Shown here: positions 7,865 through 17,704 of the stretch, in pieces | How positions within the stretch are numbered: the first letter of the stretch is position 1 | Layout: every line of letters begins with the position of its first letter | Assembly: GCA_035524955.1 (NCBI GenBank) | Contig: DATLFG010000107.1 | Coordinates: 119,243-183,242, forward strand | DNA from: CAMLFJ01 sp035524955 | GTDB lineage: Bacteria > Methylomirabilota > Methylomirabilia > Rokubacteriales > CSP1-6 | Reading direction: 5' to 3' | DNA length: 64,000 nucleotides | Made by a program: the position numbers and the translations under genes | The notes under the pieces: generated by a model | Told to the model about the DNA's origin: nothing | What the model saw: the letters and a program-made list of their open reading frames with translations, nothing else | Database searches by the model: none

Positions 7865-8643
7865 GCGAGCCGGTCCTGCTGGTGGAGGTGACGGAGGGCG
7901 TGGCCCGCGTCACGCTCAATCGGCCGGAGGTGCGGAACGCCCTCGACGCGGCCCTGCTCGACGAGCTCGAGTCGGCGCTGCGCCGGCTCGAGGACGATCC
8001 GGCCGCGCGGGTGATCGTCCTGCGTGGGGCGGGGGACCGGGCGTTCTGCGCGGGCGCCGATCTCAAGCGCGTCGGCGACCGCGGCACCACGCTGCAGGCG
8101 CGCGAATCCTTCGGCGGCCTTGCGCGCATCCTCGAGCACATGGCAAGGATGCGGACGCCCGTGATCGCCCGCGTCCACGGCTACGCGCTGGCAGGCGGCT
8201 GCGGGCTCGCCGCGGGCGCGGACATCGTGATCGCGGCGGACGACGCCGTGTTCGGCCTGCCCGAGATCAAGGTCGGGCTGCTCCCGCTGATCGTGATGGC
8301 GCCGATTCTCCGAGCGGTCGGCCGCAAGCGGGGGATGCTCATGATCCTGAGCGGCGCGCCGGTCTCGGCGCGGGAGGCGCTCGAGATGGGCCTGGTGAGC
8401 CGGCTCGTGCCGCGCTCCGAGCTCGACCAGGCGGTGGACACCCTGGCCCGGACCCTGGCCGGCTACTCGCCGACCGCGCTCGGCCTGGCCAAGGAGGCCG
8501 CGGCGACCGCGCCCGACATGGAGTACGGCGCGGCCCTCCGCTACCTGCGAGAGCTCATCACCCTGGTGGCGCTCTCCGACGACGCCCGCGAGGGCATCGC
8601 GGCCTTCTTCGACAGGCGGCCCCCGCGCTTCACCGGGCGCTAG
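7861..8643 (+). CDS. Enoyl-CoA hydratase/isomerase (crotonase) family protein
   Basis: 260 residues, GTG start. Crotonase signatures include RAFCAGADLK, the oxyanion-hole AGGCGLA segment and GLPEIKVGLLP. In classical enoyl-CoA hydratases the AGGCE motif supplies the first catalytic Glu; here that position is Gly, while the second Glu (LPEIK) is kept. This suggests an isomerase, hydrolase or other crotonase reaction rather than standard hydration. It is co-translated with the Nudix gene. The C-terminal RRPPRFTGR ending is typical of the family. Confidence 0.9.
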   Translation: MSEPVLLVEVTEGVARVTLNRPEVRNALDAALLDELESALRRLEDDPAARVIVLRGAGDRAFCAGADLKRVGDRGTTLQARESFGGLARILEHMARMRTPVIARVHGYALAGGCGLAAGADIVIAADDAVFGLPEIKVGLLPLIVMAPILRAVGRKRGMLMILSGAPVSAREALEMGLVSRLVPRSELDQAVDTLARTLAGYSPTALGLAKEAAATAPDMEYGAALRYLRELITLVALSDDAREGIAAFFDRRPPRFTGR

Positions 8644-8693
8644 CCATTCCTCGGCCGCAGACCGGGGCCCGCGCGGACTCCCGGGGCCCCGGC

Positions 8694-8858
8694 CTCTGCG
8701 CCACCTGCGCCGAGGCGCGACGCGTGGTTTCGGCGCGCGGGTCGGAATTCTGGCTCTGCGCGCTCTCCGCCCGTGATCCGGCGTTTGCGAAGTATCCGCG
8801 CTTGCCCGTGCTACGCTGTCCGGGATATCAGCCCGGGTCCCCGGAGGTCTCAGCGTGA
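8694..8858 (+). CDS. Cysteine-rich mini-protein frame without a canonical start codon
   Basis: This frame ends at TGA 8856-8858, overlapping the GTG of the next gene as GTGA. It translates LCATCAEARRVVSARGSEFW and continues LCALS, ARDP, KYPRLPVLRCPGY: two paired and two single cysteines followed by a P-x-L-P-V-x-x-CPGY end. From memory this resembles short bacterial zinc-ribbon-like hypothetical proteins of about 50-60 residues that begin Met-Cys-x-x-Cys. No ATG, GTG or TTG lies in frame ahead of the first CxxC; the nearest candidates are ATT 8646 or GTG 8724 inside the domain. It may be a recently broken gene or one using a rare start. Confidence 0.45.
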   Translation, partial: LCATCAEARRVVSARGSEFWLCALSARDPAFAKYPRLPVLRCPGYQPGSPEVSA

Positions 8859-9532
8859 TCAGGATCATGTCGGCCGCCGTCGTGGGCGGTGCCGGTCTCC
8901 TCGTCGGGCTCTTCGCCGGTTCCACGTGTGCCCAGCCGAGGGAGCTGCCGGCCCAGGTCGTCACCCTCGGAGGGCCGGCGGAGCTCCACAAGAAGGGCGC
9001 CCCCGGCTGGGCTCCCGCGGGGCTTCGCGCCGAGCTGGGCGAGGGCGATAGCGTGCGCACCCAGGTGGGCGGGCGCATCACGCTCAAGACCGCCAGCGGG
9101 CAGGCGCTGCGGCTCGGCTCGCGGTCGCAGCTCGCCATCCTTCCTGCCGACACGGAGGCTGGCCCCACGCGCGTTCGCCTGGACAACGGCTGGCTCTGGG
9201 TCGCGGTGTCGCCCAACAGCCCGCCACCCACTCAGATCGCGGTTCGCGCGGGGCCCGCCGTCGTCACGGTCCGCGGGGCGGGCGTGGGACTTCGGCGCGC
9301 GCCCGACGGGGCGCTCCTCGTCCAGGTCCACCACGGGAGCGCGCAGTGCGCGGGACCGGATCGGCAATGGGAGCGTACGTTGACCGGGCCGCAGGAGCTG
9401 CGGATCCCCGCGTCCGGGCCGCCGGGCGCGCCGGTGGCGCTGACCGTCGACAAGATCGAGGCGACCTGGGTGAAGTGGAACGCGGACCAGGACCTCGCGG
9501 GCGGATACGGCGGCGCGAAGCCCGCGCCGTGA
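8855..9532 (+). CDS. Secreted FecR-domain-like protein
   Basis: 225 residues with a GTG start and GGAGG seven bases upstream; the ATG at 8867 is too far from that site. Residues 1-27 form a signal peptide ending near CAQP. The region around 38-95 (A-E-L-H-K-K-G, L-G-E-G-D-S-V-R-T, G-G-R-I-T-L, L-R-L-G-S-R-S-Q-L) fits the FecR fold found in periplasmic sensors and stand-alone envelope proteins. No anti-sigma transmembrane region or sigma factor is adjacent. Function unknown; the cell envelope is the likely site. Confidence 0.75.
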   Translation: MIRIMSAAVVGGAGLLVGLFAGSTCAQPRELPAQVVTLGGPAELHKKGAPGWAPAGLRAELGEGDSVRTQVGGRITLKTASGQALRLGSRSQLAILPADTEAGPTRVRLDNGWLWVAVSPNSPPPTQIAVRAGPAVVTVRGAGVGLRRAPDGALLVQVHHGSAQCAGPDRQWERTLTGPQELRIPASGPPGAPVALTVDKIEATWVKWNADQDLAGGYGGAKPAP

Positions 9533-10392
9533 GCCTCGACGCCCTCGTCGTCGGCACCGCGCTGCCCGAGTACCGTGTCAGCGCCACCCCGACCCACGAC
9601 GCGTGGGAGAACAAGATCCACGAGGACGGGCTGGCCCGCGCCTTCGGGTTCCGCGGCGGCCTCGTGCCCGGCGTGACCGTCTACTCCTGGATGACGCACC
9701 CGGTGGTGGCCGCGCTCGGCGGGGCCTGGCTCGATCACGGTACGTTCTCGGTGCGCTTCGCCAGGCCGGTCTACTTCGGCGAGACGGTGACCATCCGGGC
9801 CAGCGTGGCCGCGCACTCCCGGGAAGAGGTCACCATCCAGACCCGTGCGGTGAACGACCAGGACGAGGTATGCGCGACCGCGACCATGGGACTGCCGCTG
9901 GGCTCACTCCTGCCGCTGCCGGACCCGGCCGCGTACCCGGCCGTCGCGCTGCCCGCGGAGCGCCCCGTCGCGAGCCGCGCCTACCTCGAGCAGCGCGCCG
10001 TGCTGGGGACTCCGCAGCTCATCCTCGAGCGCGCGGTCACGGACGCGTTCCTCGAACGGGTCGGCGAGAAGCTCTCCATGTACCGCGAGGCCGACGCACC
10101 CGCTCATCCCGGGATCTACCTCGAGCAGGCCAACCGCGCGCTGGACCGGAACGTGCGGGTCAGCCCGTGGATCCACGTGGAGAGCCACGGCCAGCACCTG
10201 AGCGTGGCGCGCGTGCGCGAGCGCCTCGAGACGCGCGCCAAGGTGGGGAATCTCTTCCAGGGCAAGGGCCACGAGTTCGTCGAGCTGGACCTGCTCCTGC
10301 TGGCCGAGGGCGCCCGTGCGGTGGCCTCGATCCGCCACGTGGCCATCTACCAGCTCCGGACGTCGGCCCCAGACGTCGGGGTAATCGGTTGA
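9529..10392 (+). CDS. MaoC-like hotdog-fold protein
   Basis: 287 residues from GTG 9529 (overlaps previous stop as GTGA). The N-terminal half has a MaoC/hotdog pattern: DGLARAFGFRGGLVPGVTVYSWM, then S-V-R-F-A-R-P-V-Y-F-G-E-T-V. The C-terminal half resembles a second, degenerate hotdog domain. Such proteins hydrate enoyl-CoA or act as thioesterases. The usual D-x-N-P-x-H catalytic signature is not obvious, so activity is uncertain. Its stop is shared with the TTG start of the NtrC-type regulator. Confidence 0.75.
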   Translation: MSLDALVVGTALPEYRVSATPTHDAWENKIHEDGLARAFGFRGGLVPGVTVYSWMTHPVVAALGGAWLDHGTFSVRFARPVYFGETVTIRASVAAHSREEVTIQTRAVNDQDEVCATATMGLPLGSLLPLPDPAAYPAVALPAERPVASRAYLEQRAVLGTPQLILERAVTDAFLERVGEKLSMYREADAPAHPGIYLEQANRALDRNVRVSPWIHVESHGQHLSVARVRERLETRAKVGNLFQGKGHEFVELDLLLLAEGARAVASIRHVAIYQLRTSAPDVGVIG

Positions 10393-11780
10393 CCAAGATC
10401 CTGGTGGTGGACGACGAGGCGGAGATCCGGTCGCTCCTCGACGCGGTTCTGCAGGCCAAGGGATTCGAGGTGGTCACCGCGGTGGATGGCGCCGCCGCGC
10501 TCGAGCAGGTCCAGCGCGAGCACCCGAGCGTGATCCTGCTGGATCTCAGCATGCCGCGCATGAACGGCATGGACGCGCTGCCCGAGATCAAGCGCCTGGA
10601 CCCGGAGGTGCCGGTCATCATCTGCACCGCCCACGCCGACCTGGCCACCGCGGTGCGGGCCATGAAGCTCGGCGCCTACGACTACCTCACCAAGCCGTTC
10701 GACGTGGAGCTAATGGCCCTGACGCTCCAGCGCGCGGTGGAGCGCAACCAGCTCCGCTCGCGCATCGACGAGCTGAAGCGCCAGGGGCAGGGCAGCTCGC
10801 TGAGCGAGCGGATGGGCGGCAGCCCCGCGATCGCCCAGGTGATCCAGCAGGTGGGGCAGGTCGCCGAATCCAACTTCACGGTGCTGGTGCAGGGCGAGAC
10901 CGGGACCGGCAAGGAGCTGGTGGCGCGCGCCGTTCATCAGCAGAGCCCGCGGAGGCAGGCGCCGTTCGTGGCGGTGGACTGCGGCGCGATTCCGGAGACG
11001 CTGGTGGAATCGGAGCTCTTCGGCCACGAGCGAGGGGCATTCACCGGCGCGCAGGCCAGGCGGGAAGGCCACTTCCAGCTCGCGAAGGGCGGCACCCTGT
11101 TCCTCGACGAGATCGGCAATATCCCGGTGGCGACCCAGGCCAAGCTGCTCCGCGCGCTGGAACAACGTGAGGTCCAGCCGCTCGGGAGCGCCCGAACGGT
11201 GGCGGTGGACGTGCGCATCATCGCGGCCACCAACTCGGAGCTGCAGGAGGGGGTGAAGGGCGGCCGCTTCCGGGCTGATCTGTACTACCGGCTCGGCGAG
11301 TTCACGATCACGCTGCCGCCGCTGCGGAGTCGGCGCGAGGACATCGCGCATCTCGCGCAGCGCTTCCTCGACGAGGTGAGCATGGAGCTCCGGCGGCCCG
11401 TGCGCCGGATCGCGGAGGAGGCCATGCAGGCGCTATTCCGCCACGACTGGCCCGGCAACGTGCGCGAGCTGAAGAACGTGATCCGCAAGGCTGCCCTCGT
11501 GGCGACCGACGAGGTCACGGTGGCGCACCTGCCTCCGCTCACCGAGGAGGCGCCCGGCGCGCCGCCGGCCGTTCCCGGGCCCGCCGGGGGCGATCTCTCG
11601 CTGCGCGAGGTCGCGGAGATGGCCGCGGTGCAGGCGGAGCGCGAGCTGATCCGGCACGCACTCCAGGCCACCAAGGGCAACAAGAGCCAGGCGGCCCGCC
11701 TCCTGCGCACCGACTACACGACGCTGCACGCCAAGATGAAGCGGTACGCGATCTCCGCCCGGGACTTCATGCCGCGCTGA
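10389..11780 (+). CDS. NtrC-family sigma-54-dependent response regulator
   Basis: 463 residues; TTG start at 10389, overlapping the previous stop as TTGA. Receiver domain 1-120 with acidic D8/D9, phospho-acceptor D52 and K102. AAA+ domain with Walker A GETGTGKE (169-176) and the sigma-54-contacting loop GAFTGA (216-221). C-terminal Fis-type helix-turn-helix ends GNKSQAARLLRTDYTTLHAK. It should activate sigma-54 promoters when phosphorylated. The hybrid kinase at 12482 and the GAF kinase at 1 are candidate partners. Perfect sigma-54 promoters lie just downstream (11932) and upstream of the GGDEF-EAL gene (4166). Confidence 0.94.
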   Translation: MTKILVVDDEAEIRSLLDAVLQAKGFEVVTAVDGAAALEQVQREHPSVILLDLSMPRMNGMDALPEIKRLDPEVPVIICTAHADLATAVRAMKLGAYDYLTKPFDVELMALTLQRAVERNQLRSRIDELKRQGQGSSLSERMGGSPAIAQVIQQVGQVAESNFTVLVQGETGTGKELVARAVHQQSPRRQAPFVAVDCGAIPETLVESELFGHERGAFTGAQARREGHFQLAKGGTLFLDEIGNIPVATQAKLLRALEQREVQPLGSARTVAVDVRIIAATNSELQEGVKGGRFRADLYYRLGEFTITLPPLRSRREDIAHLAQRFLDEVSMELRRPVRRIAEEAMQALFRHDWPGNVRELKNVIRKAALVATDEVTVAHLPPLTEEAPGAPPAVPGPAGGDLSLREVAEMAAVQAERELIRHALQATKGNKSQAARLLRTDYTTLHAKMKRYAISARDFMPR

Positions 11781-11931
11781 TCCCCTGGCGGTGCCGTTAT
11801 AGTCCCGCCGCCATAGTTCTCGATTCGCCACGATACCTGGGGCTCCACCGAGACGATCCTCCGCCATTCAGGTAGCTGGAAAGACTGGCCTGTCCTTCCG
11901 CGTCATCGCTGCCCCGGACCGGTCTTCCTCA

Positions 11932-11946
11932 TGGCACTGCCCTTGC
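11932..11946 (+). promoter_or_regulatory. Sigma-54 (-24/-12) promoter ahead of the Fis-like gene
   Basis: TGGCAC, five bases, TTGC: exact sigma-54 core consensus, 50 bases before the ATG at 11996. The 150 bases upstream hold a 6-bp dyad (TGGCGG...CCGCCA, about 11785-11812) that could form part of an activator site. The promoter would transcribe the Fis-like gene, the mini-ORF and the hybrid kinase. Confidence 0.75.
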
Positions 11947-11995
11947 CCCGTGACCGGAAGGCAGACGCGGCATCGAGTCGCGGAGGAGGGTACCG

Positions 11996-12325
11996 ATGAG
12001 TACGATCGAAGCGGTGTTGCCCTGGATCACGAGCCTGGACCCGGGTCCCCTCTCACGGGTGTCACTCACCGGGGCGCTGGCCGACCCCGCCGTCCCGCCG
12101 CCTGCCAGCTTGCCGGCGCCCGCCAGGTCAAAAGTCGGCACCTGCTCGCTCCGTCAGATCGTGGAGGGTGCGGTGGCCCACGCAGAGGGCGAGGCGATCC
12201 GTCGTGCGCTGACCGCCACGGTCGGCAACAAGAGCCAGGCCGCGCGCGTGCTGCGGACCAATTACACGACGCTGCACGCCAAGATGAGGCGCTACGGCAT
12301 CTCCGCCCGGGAGTTCCAGGGCTAG
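11996..12325 (+). CDS. Stand-alone Fis-type DNA-binding protein
   Basis: 109 residues, ATG with GGAGGAGGG upstream. The first 50 residues are Pro/Ala-rich linker. Residues 51-109 are a Fis helix-turn-helix almost identical to the DNA-binding domain of the NtrC-type regulator encoded just upstream (GNKSQAARVLRTNYTTLHAK here, GNKSQAARLLRTDYTTLHAK there). There is no receiver or ATPase domain. It could compete for, or co-occupy, the regulator's binding sites and so act as feedback on the sigma-54 circuit; that is inference. It probably arose by partial duplication of the regulator gene. Confidence 0.85.
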   Translation: MSTIEAVLPWITSLDPGPLSRVSLTGALADPAVPPPASLPAPARSKVGTCSLRQIVEGAVAHAEGEAIRRALTATVGNKSQAARVLRTNYTTLHAKMRRYGISAREFQG

Positions 12326-12338
12326 AAGCCGATCGGCG

Positions 12339-12481
12339 ATGCCGGCCTTTCATCCGGGCGGCGCCATGCCGCGGCTGAGCTACGTCAGCCAGCACTGCGA
12401 CGCGCAGTTCAGCCACCGCATCTGCCCCGACTGCAGCGAGGGAGTCGTGAAGGACCAACTCGAGAGCCGGCGGGGGGGTCC

Positions 12482-12485
<4 letters not shown>
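12339..12485 (+). CDS. 48-aa Cys-rich protein, half of a kinase/regulator-associated CPDC domain
   Basis: ATG 12339 to TGA 12483-12485, overlapping the hybrid kinase ATG as ATGA. The translation contains LSYVSQHCDAQFSHRICPDC. This matches the second half of a cysteine module often found at the ends of bacterial histidine kinases and response regulators (C-S-x-C-K-x-I-R ... Y-I-x-x-x-x-x-A-x-F-S-H-G-I-C-P-x-C). The first CxxC half is absent, so it may be a relic, or a small partner co-translated with the kinase. Too short for standard gene calling. Confidence 0.55.
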
Positions 12486-14980
<2,495 letters not shown>

Positions 14981-14990
14981 ACCCCGCGGG

Positions 14991-15953
14991 CTACGGCCAC
15001 CACAGGTAGAGGAAGCGGGGCCCGCCGCCGCCGAGGGCGGCCACGAACTGGGCCAGCGTGCTCTCCGCGGTGGACGGCGCGGGTGTCAGCGAGTAGATGT
15101 TGGCGCGGTACTCCTTCGGGCGGTGGTACATGATGACCTTCGCCTCGTCGAGACCGGCCCGCTCCTTCGCCAGCGCCACCACGTCCTCGAGGTAGCCCAC
15201 GCGATCCACGAGCCCCAGCTTCAGCGCCTGGTCGGCGGTGTAGACGCGGCCGTCGGCGAACCCGCGCACCCGGTCCTCCGACATCTTGCGCGACTGCGCG
15301 ATCAGCCCCACGAAGCGTCCGTGCATCTCGTCGATGATGCCCTGGAACACCGCGCGCTCCGGCTCGGTGAGCGAGCGGAAGGGTGAGCCGGCGTCCTTCA
15401 TCGGCCCGGACTTGATGGCGAGCGGCGCCACCCCGATCTTCTCGAGGAGGCCCTGCGCGTTGACCGTGACCATCACCACGCCGATGCTCCCGGTGATCGT
15501 GGTCGGGTTGACCACGATGGTGTCGGCGGCGAGCGCGGCGTAGTAGCCGCCGGAGGCGCCCACATCCATGATGACCGCGATCAGCGGCACCTTCTTGCGC
15601 GCCTTGAAGGCGAGCAGCTCGTGGTAGAGGATGTCGGAGGCGGTGATGGTGCCGCCCGGGCTGTTGATCCGCACGATGAGCGCCTTCACGCGCTCGTCGT
15701 CCTCCGCCTTCCGCAGCTCCTCGCGCACCCGCGCCAGCAGGGGGACCCGTGGCGGCGGCGTGGTGATCGAGAAGCTCGGCACGTCCTCGGAGAGCACTCC
15801 CGACAGGTCCAGGAGCAGGATCTTGCTCGTGCCCTTGCCCTCCACCGTCTGCTCCTCGAGTGGGCGGATCCTGGGCTGGAAATCGAGCGTGACGAGGGAG
15901 CAGCCGGACAGCGCGACCAGGCCGGCGAGCGCGAGCGCGGCGAGGCGGGACAT
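14991..15953 (-). CDS. sppA: Signal peptide peptidase SppA (lipoprotein form)
   Basis: 320 residues from ATG 15953. Residues 1-18 are a lipoprotein signal ending in LSGC. Catalytic Ser134 sits in MDVGASGGYYAA, and Lys186 in SGPMKD lies 52 residues later, the spacing of the Ser/Lys dyad in short bacterial SppA. The enzyme degrades cleaved signal peptides at the inner membrane. The frame is open far upstream, but a TATACT box six bases before this ATG marks the real start. It converges with the hybrid kinase 10 bases away. Confidence 0.92.
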   Translation of the reverse strand: MSRLAALALAGLVALSGCSLVTLDFQPRIRPLEEQTVEGKGTSKILLLDLSGVLSEDVPSFSITTPPPRVPLLARVREELRKAEDDERVKALIVRINSPGGTITASDILYHELLAFKARKKVPLIAVIMDVGASGGYYAALAADTIVVNPTTITGSIGVVMVTVNAQGLLEKIGVAPLAIKSGPMKDAGSPFRSLTEPERAVFQGIIDEMHGRFVGLIAQSRKMSEDRVRGFADGRVYTADQALKLGLVDRVGYLEDVVALAKERAGLDEAKVIMYHRPKEYRANIYSLTPAPSTAESTLAQFVAALGGGGPRFLYLWWP

Positions 15954-15959
15954 GCCTGC

Positions 15960-15989
15960 AGTATACGGCCGCGGCGCGCGGAACGTCAG
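15960..15989 (-). promoter_or_regulatory. Sigma-70-type promoter of sppA, predicted leaderless
   Basis: On the minus strand: CTGACG, 18 bases, TATACT, then only six bases to the ATG. No Shine-Dalgarno sequence can fit, so the mRNA would begin at or next to the start codon. The -35 overlaps the stop of the upstream LLM gene. Confidence 0.6.
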
Positions 15990-16921
15990 CGGCGGTGATA
16001 CTCGGGGCAGACCCGCTCCGCCATGCGGGCGAGCTGGTCCAGCATGCGATCCGGCGGGCAGAGCGGGCGTAGGATGAACTTGGACGCGCCCGCCTTGACG
16101 TACTCTTCGACGCGGTCGAGCACGCGCTCCACCGGCCCGAAGGCGGTGCACTGCCGCATCGTCGCCTCGTCCACACGCCCGCGCGGGATGTAGGGCTGGG
16201 CCATGGCGAGCCCCGCCGCTTCGGTGTCCGCGATGGCGTAGTTGATCAGGGTGCCGAAGTGGTCCTCGGGCACCCGACGGCCCGCCGCGGCCGCGAGCTC
16301 CTGCACCTGCTGGACGCCCGCGCGCAGCTCCCCGGGCGTGATCAACGAAGGGATCCAGCCGTCGCCGAGCCGGGCCGCGCGGCGCATGGCCGCCTCGCTC
16401 TTGCCGCCGATCCAGATCGGCGGCGGCGTCTGCCAGGGCTTGGGGAAGACCGAGATCCGGTCGAGCTTGTAGAACCGGCCCTCCCAGGTCACCTCGTCCT
16501 GCGTCCACAGCAGCCGCAGCACGTGGATGGCCTCGTCGGTGCGCCGGCCGCGCTCCGCGAACGGTACCCCGGAAGCCTCGAACTCGCGCGGCAGCTCCAC
16601 GCCCACGCCGACCGCCGGGAAGAGACGGCCCTCGGACAGCCAGTCCACCGTGGCCATCTCCTTGGCCGCGACGACCGGGGTGCGGTAGGGCAGGACGACC
16701 ACGCTCGGCCCGAACTTGAGCCGCCTCGTGCGCGCGGCGATGGCGGCGAGGGTGGTCATCACCTCCGGAACGGGAGCCGGGGACGAGAGACGATCGGAGA
16801 GCCAGATCGAGTCCACGTCGCTCCGCTCGAGCAGGTCGCAGAGCGTCCACAGGAACGCGGCGCCGTCACGCCCGCCCGGCCAGGGGCCCGGCATGATCCC
16901 GATGCGGTACTTGATAGTCAT
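15986..16921 (-). CDS. LLM-class flavin-dependent oxidoreductase
   Basis: 311 residues. Luciferase-like monooxygenase fold: N-terminal I-G-I-M-P-G-P-W, S-I-W-L-S-D-R, T-R-R-L-K-F-G-P-S-V-V-V-L-P-Y-R, G-V-G-V-E-L-P-R-E-F-E-A-S-G-V and P-P-I-W-I-G-G-K-S. These proteins use FMN or F420 for two-electron redox chemistry; the substrate cannot be assigned. The start lies eight bases after a good -10 box, with no ribosome binding site. Confidence 0.87.
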   Translation of the reverse strand: MTIKYRIGIMPGPWPGGRDGAAFLWTLCDLLERSDVDSIWLSDRLSSPAPVPEVMTTLAAIAARTRRLKFGPSVVVLPYRTPVVAAKEMATVDWLSEGRLFPAVGVGVELPREFEASGVPFAERGRRTDEAIHVLRLLWTQDEVTWEGRFYKLDRISVFPKPWQTPPPIWIGGKSEAAMRRAARLGDGWIPSLITPGELRAGVQQVQELAAAAGRRVPEDHFGTLINYAIADTEAAGLAMAQPYIPRGRVDEATMRQCTAFGPVERVLDRVEEYVKAGASKFILRPLCPPDRMLDQLARMAERVCPEYHRR

Positions 16922-16929
16922 GGTGCCGA

Positions 16930-16959
16930 ATCGTACGCGGGGGTTCCCGGGTCCGTCAA
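16930..16959 (-). promoter_or_regulatory. Sigma-70-type promoter of the LLM gene, predicted leaderless
   Basis: Minus strand: TTGACG, 18 bases, TACGAT, eight bases, ATG. The transcription start would fall at or one base before the start codon. Confidence 0.6.
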
Positions 16960-17015
16960 GGCGCGGGCCGCCGGCGAAGTTGACAGAAAGGGCTCCGAGG
17001 CGTCAGGGTCAAGGC

Positions 17016-17657
17016 ATGAGCGGTCACGATCGGCGGGCGTTTCCGAGAGCGACGGCGGCCTGGCCCGCGACGGTGGAGACGGCCGACGGCCGGGTGGTAT
17101 CGGGCGAGGTCGTGAACCTGAGCCTGTCGGGGATGAAGGTGCGATCCGACAGCGAGGCGGTGGTGGGTAGCATCGTGACGGTGCGGGTGACGCTGCCGGG
17201 CGCGGCGGGCCGGATGGAGATGGTGGGCACGGTGGTGCGGCGCGACGGGGAGAGCGTCGGGGTCGCGTTCCTCAAGATGTCGGATTCGCCCGCCGGTCGG
17301 GTCATCCCGTTCGTCTCACGCGGAGACACCCGCCGGCGGTTTCCCCGCGTGCTCGTCTCGCTGCCGATCCGCGTCGAGGGCGGCTCGGAAGGCACCGCCC
17401 TGGGACACACCGTGGACCTGAGCGCGTCCGGGGGGCGCGTCACCACCGACACCCCGCTGGTGGAGGGCGACGTGGTGGTGCTCGAGCTGCCCGAGCGCCC
17501 CGGCCTCGACCGGCTGCGGTTGCCCGCGCTCGTCTGGGAGTCCTACGGAGGGGGCGCGGTGCTCGTGTTCGCCAACGTGGGACCGAAGGAGTTCACGCGG
17601 CTGCAGGAGTATCTCGCGACCTGCCTGCCGCGCGGGTCGCGGCCAAGTTCCGTTTGA
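17016..17657 (+). CDS. Tandem PilZ-domain protein
   Basis: 213 residues from ATG 17016. Two PilZ cores in tandem each keep the cyclic-di-GMP-binding signature: RRAFPR with NLSLSG (about 5-44) and RRRFPR with DLSASG (about 107-140). PilZ proteins bind cyclic di-GMP through the RxxxR and (D/N)xSxxG motifs and signal to motility, polysaccharide or transcription machinery. No output domain is present, so it probably works through protein contacts. A TTGACA lies at 16980, but no good -10 follows. A GGDEF-EAL enzyme is encoded at 2366. Confidence 0.88.
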   Translation: MSGHDRRAFPRATAAWPATVETADGRVVSGEVVNLSLSGMKVRSDSEAVVGSIVTVRVTLPGAAGRMEMVGTVVRRDGESVGVAFLKMSDSPAGRVIPFVSRGDTRRRFPRVLVSLPIRVEGGSEGTALGHTVDLSASGGRVTTDTPLVEGDVVVLELPERPGLDRLRLPALVWESYGGGAVLVFANVGPKEFTRLQEYLATCLPRGSRPSSV

Positions 17658-17695
17658 CAGCCCCGGGGGCGCCGCATAGAATGAACCGCGGTTCA
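17654..17695 (+). promoter_or_regulatory. tetR promoter with overlapping 14-bp palindromic operator
   Basis: TTGACA (17654-17659), 17 bases, TAGAAT (17677-17682). A perfect palindrome TGAACCGCGGTTCA covers 17682-17695, across the expected transcription start. That is the usual placement for autorepression by TetR-type regulators. The -35 overlaps the PilZ gene stop. Confidence 0.7.
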
Positions 17696-17704
17696 CTCCC
17701 TGCC

